From: Acidobacteriaceae bacterium
GTDB taxonomy: Bacteria > Acidobacteriota > Terriglobia > Terriglobales > Acidobacteriaceae
Assembly (NCBI GenBank): GCA_027364815.1
Contig: DAHXOQ010000152.1
Span: forward strand, 1 to 6,903
Length of the DNA stretch: 6,903 bases
Direction of reading: 5' to 3'
The notes under the pieces were generated by a model that did no database searches, was not told where the DNA came from, and saw nothing but the letters and a program-made list of their open reading frames with translations. A program made the position numbers and the translations under genes. Below are positions 6,204 through 6,903 of the stretch, in pieces. Positions within the stretch are counted from its first letter, which is position 1; each line of letters starts with the position of its first letter.

Positions 6204-6903
6204 TCAGTGAATCGGTTTCCGTGCTTCAACGTCGAAGATGGTTGGGTCGGGATCCTTGAAGAAAGTTGCGTGGAGCGAGCGAATGGCTTCCTCGGCGTCG
6301 TCTTCGTCAATCATGAAGCTCATGTTGATTTCGCTCGCGCCTTGCGAGATCATACGCACGTTGATGTGGCGGATGGCGTTGAAGACTTGCGCAGCCATTC
6401 CGTTTTGTCCGCGGATATCTTCACCGACGAGGCAGATGAGAGCCTTGCGTCCTTCATACTTGACATCAGCGAGCTCGGAGAGGTCGGCGGCGATCGCGGG
6501 AAGGTTGTCGTTGGAGTCGACAGTGAGCGAGACACTGACTTCGCTGGTGGAGACCATGTCAACGGGGCAGTGGTGCTTGTCGAAGATGGTAAAAATGTCC
6601 TTCATGTAGCCGTGGGTCATGAGCATGCGGCTGGCGACTACATCGATGATCGACAGCTTCTTTTTGACGGCGATTGACTTGAAGGGGCTCTTGCAATGCG
6701 GCGCGAGCGAGGTGATGCGTGTGCCTTCGTTGGCCGCGTTGCGCGAGTTGAGAACGTAGACGGGAATGTTTTTCTGGATGGCGGGCAGCACGGTGGCTGG
6801 GTGCAGAACCTTCGCGCCAAAATATGCCAGCTCGGCGGCTTCGTCGAAGCCGATGACCTTGATGCGGCGGGCATCGGGACAGATTCTGGGGTCAGTAGTG
6901 AGG
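6204..6903 (-). CDS. lysC: Aspartate kinase, C-terminal part (cut by window edge)
   Basis: The enzyme phosphorylates aspartate, the first step of the pathway to lysine, diaminopimelate, threonine and methionine. The minus strand enters already in frame and gives 232 residues before TGA, roughly half of a ~450-residue monofunctional aspartokinase. Seen: the end of the kinase domain, GFDEAAELAYFGAKVLHP (fragment residues 18-35) and NSRNAANEGT (52-61), then a first ACT domain (about 84-152) with STSEVSVSLT (118-127), the segment that forms the effector site in lysine-sensitive E. coli LysC, and a second ACT domain (about 154-215). This suggests feedback control by an end product, probably lysine, but the effector cannot be fixed from the fragment. 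No homoserine dehydrogenase domain follows, so it is not a ThrA-type fusion. A GTG at 6791 is internal and not the start. Confidence 0.95.
   Translation of the reverse strand, partial: LTTDPRICPDARRIKVIGFDEAAELAYFGAKVLHPATVLPAIQKNIPVYVLNSRNAANEGTRITSLAPHCKSPFKSIAVKKKLSIIDVVASRMLMTHGYMKDIFTIFDKHHCPVDMVSTSEVSVSLTVDSNDNLPAIAADLSELADVKYEGRKALICLVGEDIRGQNGMAAQVFNAIRHINVRMISQGASEINMSFMIDEDDAEEAIRSLHATFFKDPDPTIFDVEARKPIH

Noticed and set aside
5832..6677. 281-codon plus-strand open frame opposite dapB and lysC
   Set aside because: It runs antisense across two well-supported genes and their junction, has low-complexity composition and no recognisable domain. Long antisense frames are expected opposite G+C-rich coding DNA.

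Overview
The window most likely comes from an Acidobacteriota (Acidobacteriaceae-like) chromosome. This is an inference from three things: compact lysC and dapB genes lying almost end to end, G+C-rich housekeeping genes, and a large secreted lipoprotein built from TIG/IPT and beta-propeller domains of a kind I associate with that phylum. No rRNA, tRNA, CRISPR array, transposase or attachment site is visible.

Layout, left to right. Positions 1-394 (minus strand) hold the N-terminal part of dapA, cut by the window edge. Positions 395-822 are non-coding and carry a G-rich tract, a good sigma70-like promoter and a 10-bp palindrome. Positions 823-4095 (plus strand) encode a 1090-residue lipoprotein with the domain order TIG - propeller - degenerate TIG - TIG - propeller - TIG. 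Its stop codon converges, with a 26-nt gap, on a minus-strand secreted serine hydrolase of the beta-lactamase / family VIII esterase fold (4122-5432). That gene is best started at a TTG with a strong ribosome binding site. After an 83-nt gap holding a stem-loop and a possible promoter come dapB (5516-6193) and the C-terminal part of lysC (6204 to the window edge), both on the minus strand and 10 nt apart.

Functionally, lysC, dapB and dapA encode the first, fourth and third enzymes of the aspartate-to-diaminopimelate/lysine pathway, which supplies lysine and the peptidoglycan cross-linking residue. All three are read on the minus strand, but dapA is separated from dapB by about 5.1 kb containing the serine hydrolase and the oppositely oriented lipoprotein gene. 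The lipoprotein gene is visibly poorer in G+C than the pathway genes, so a later insertion into an ancestral lysC-dapB-dapA cluster is a reasonable hypothesis that the window alone cannot prove.

I did not find a clear undescribed system. The least explained item is the two-propeller lipoprotein, whose ligand and role cannot be read from sequence.
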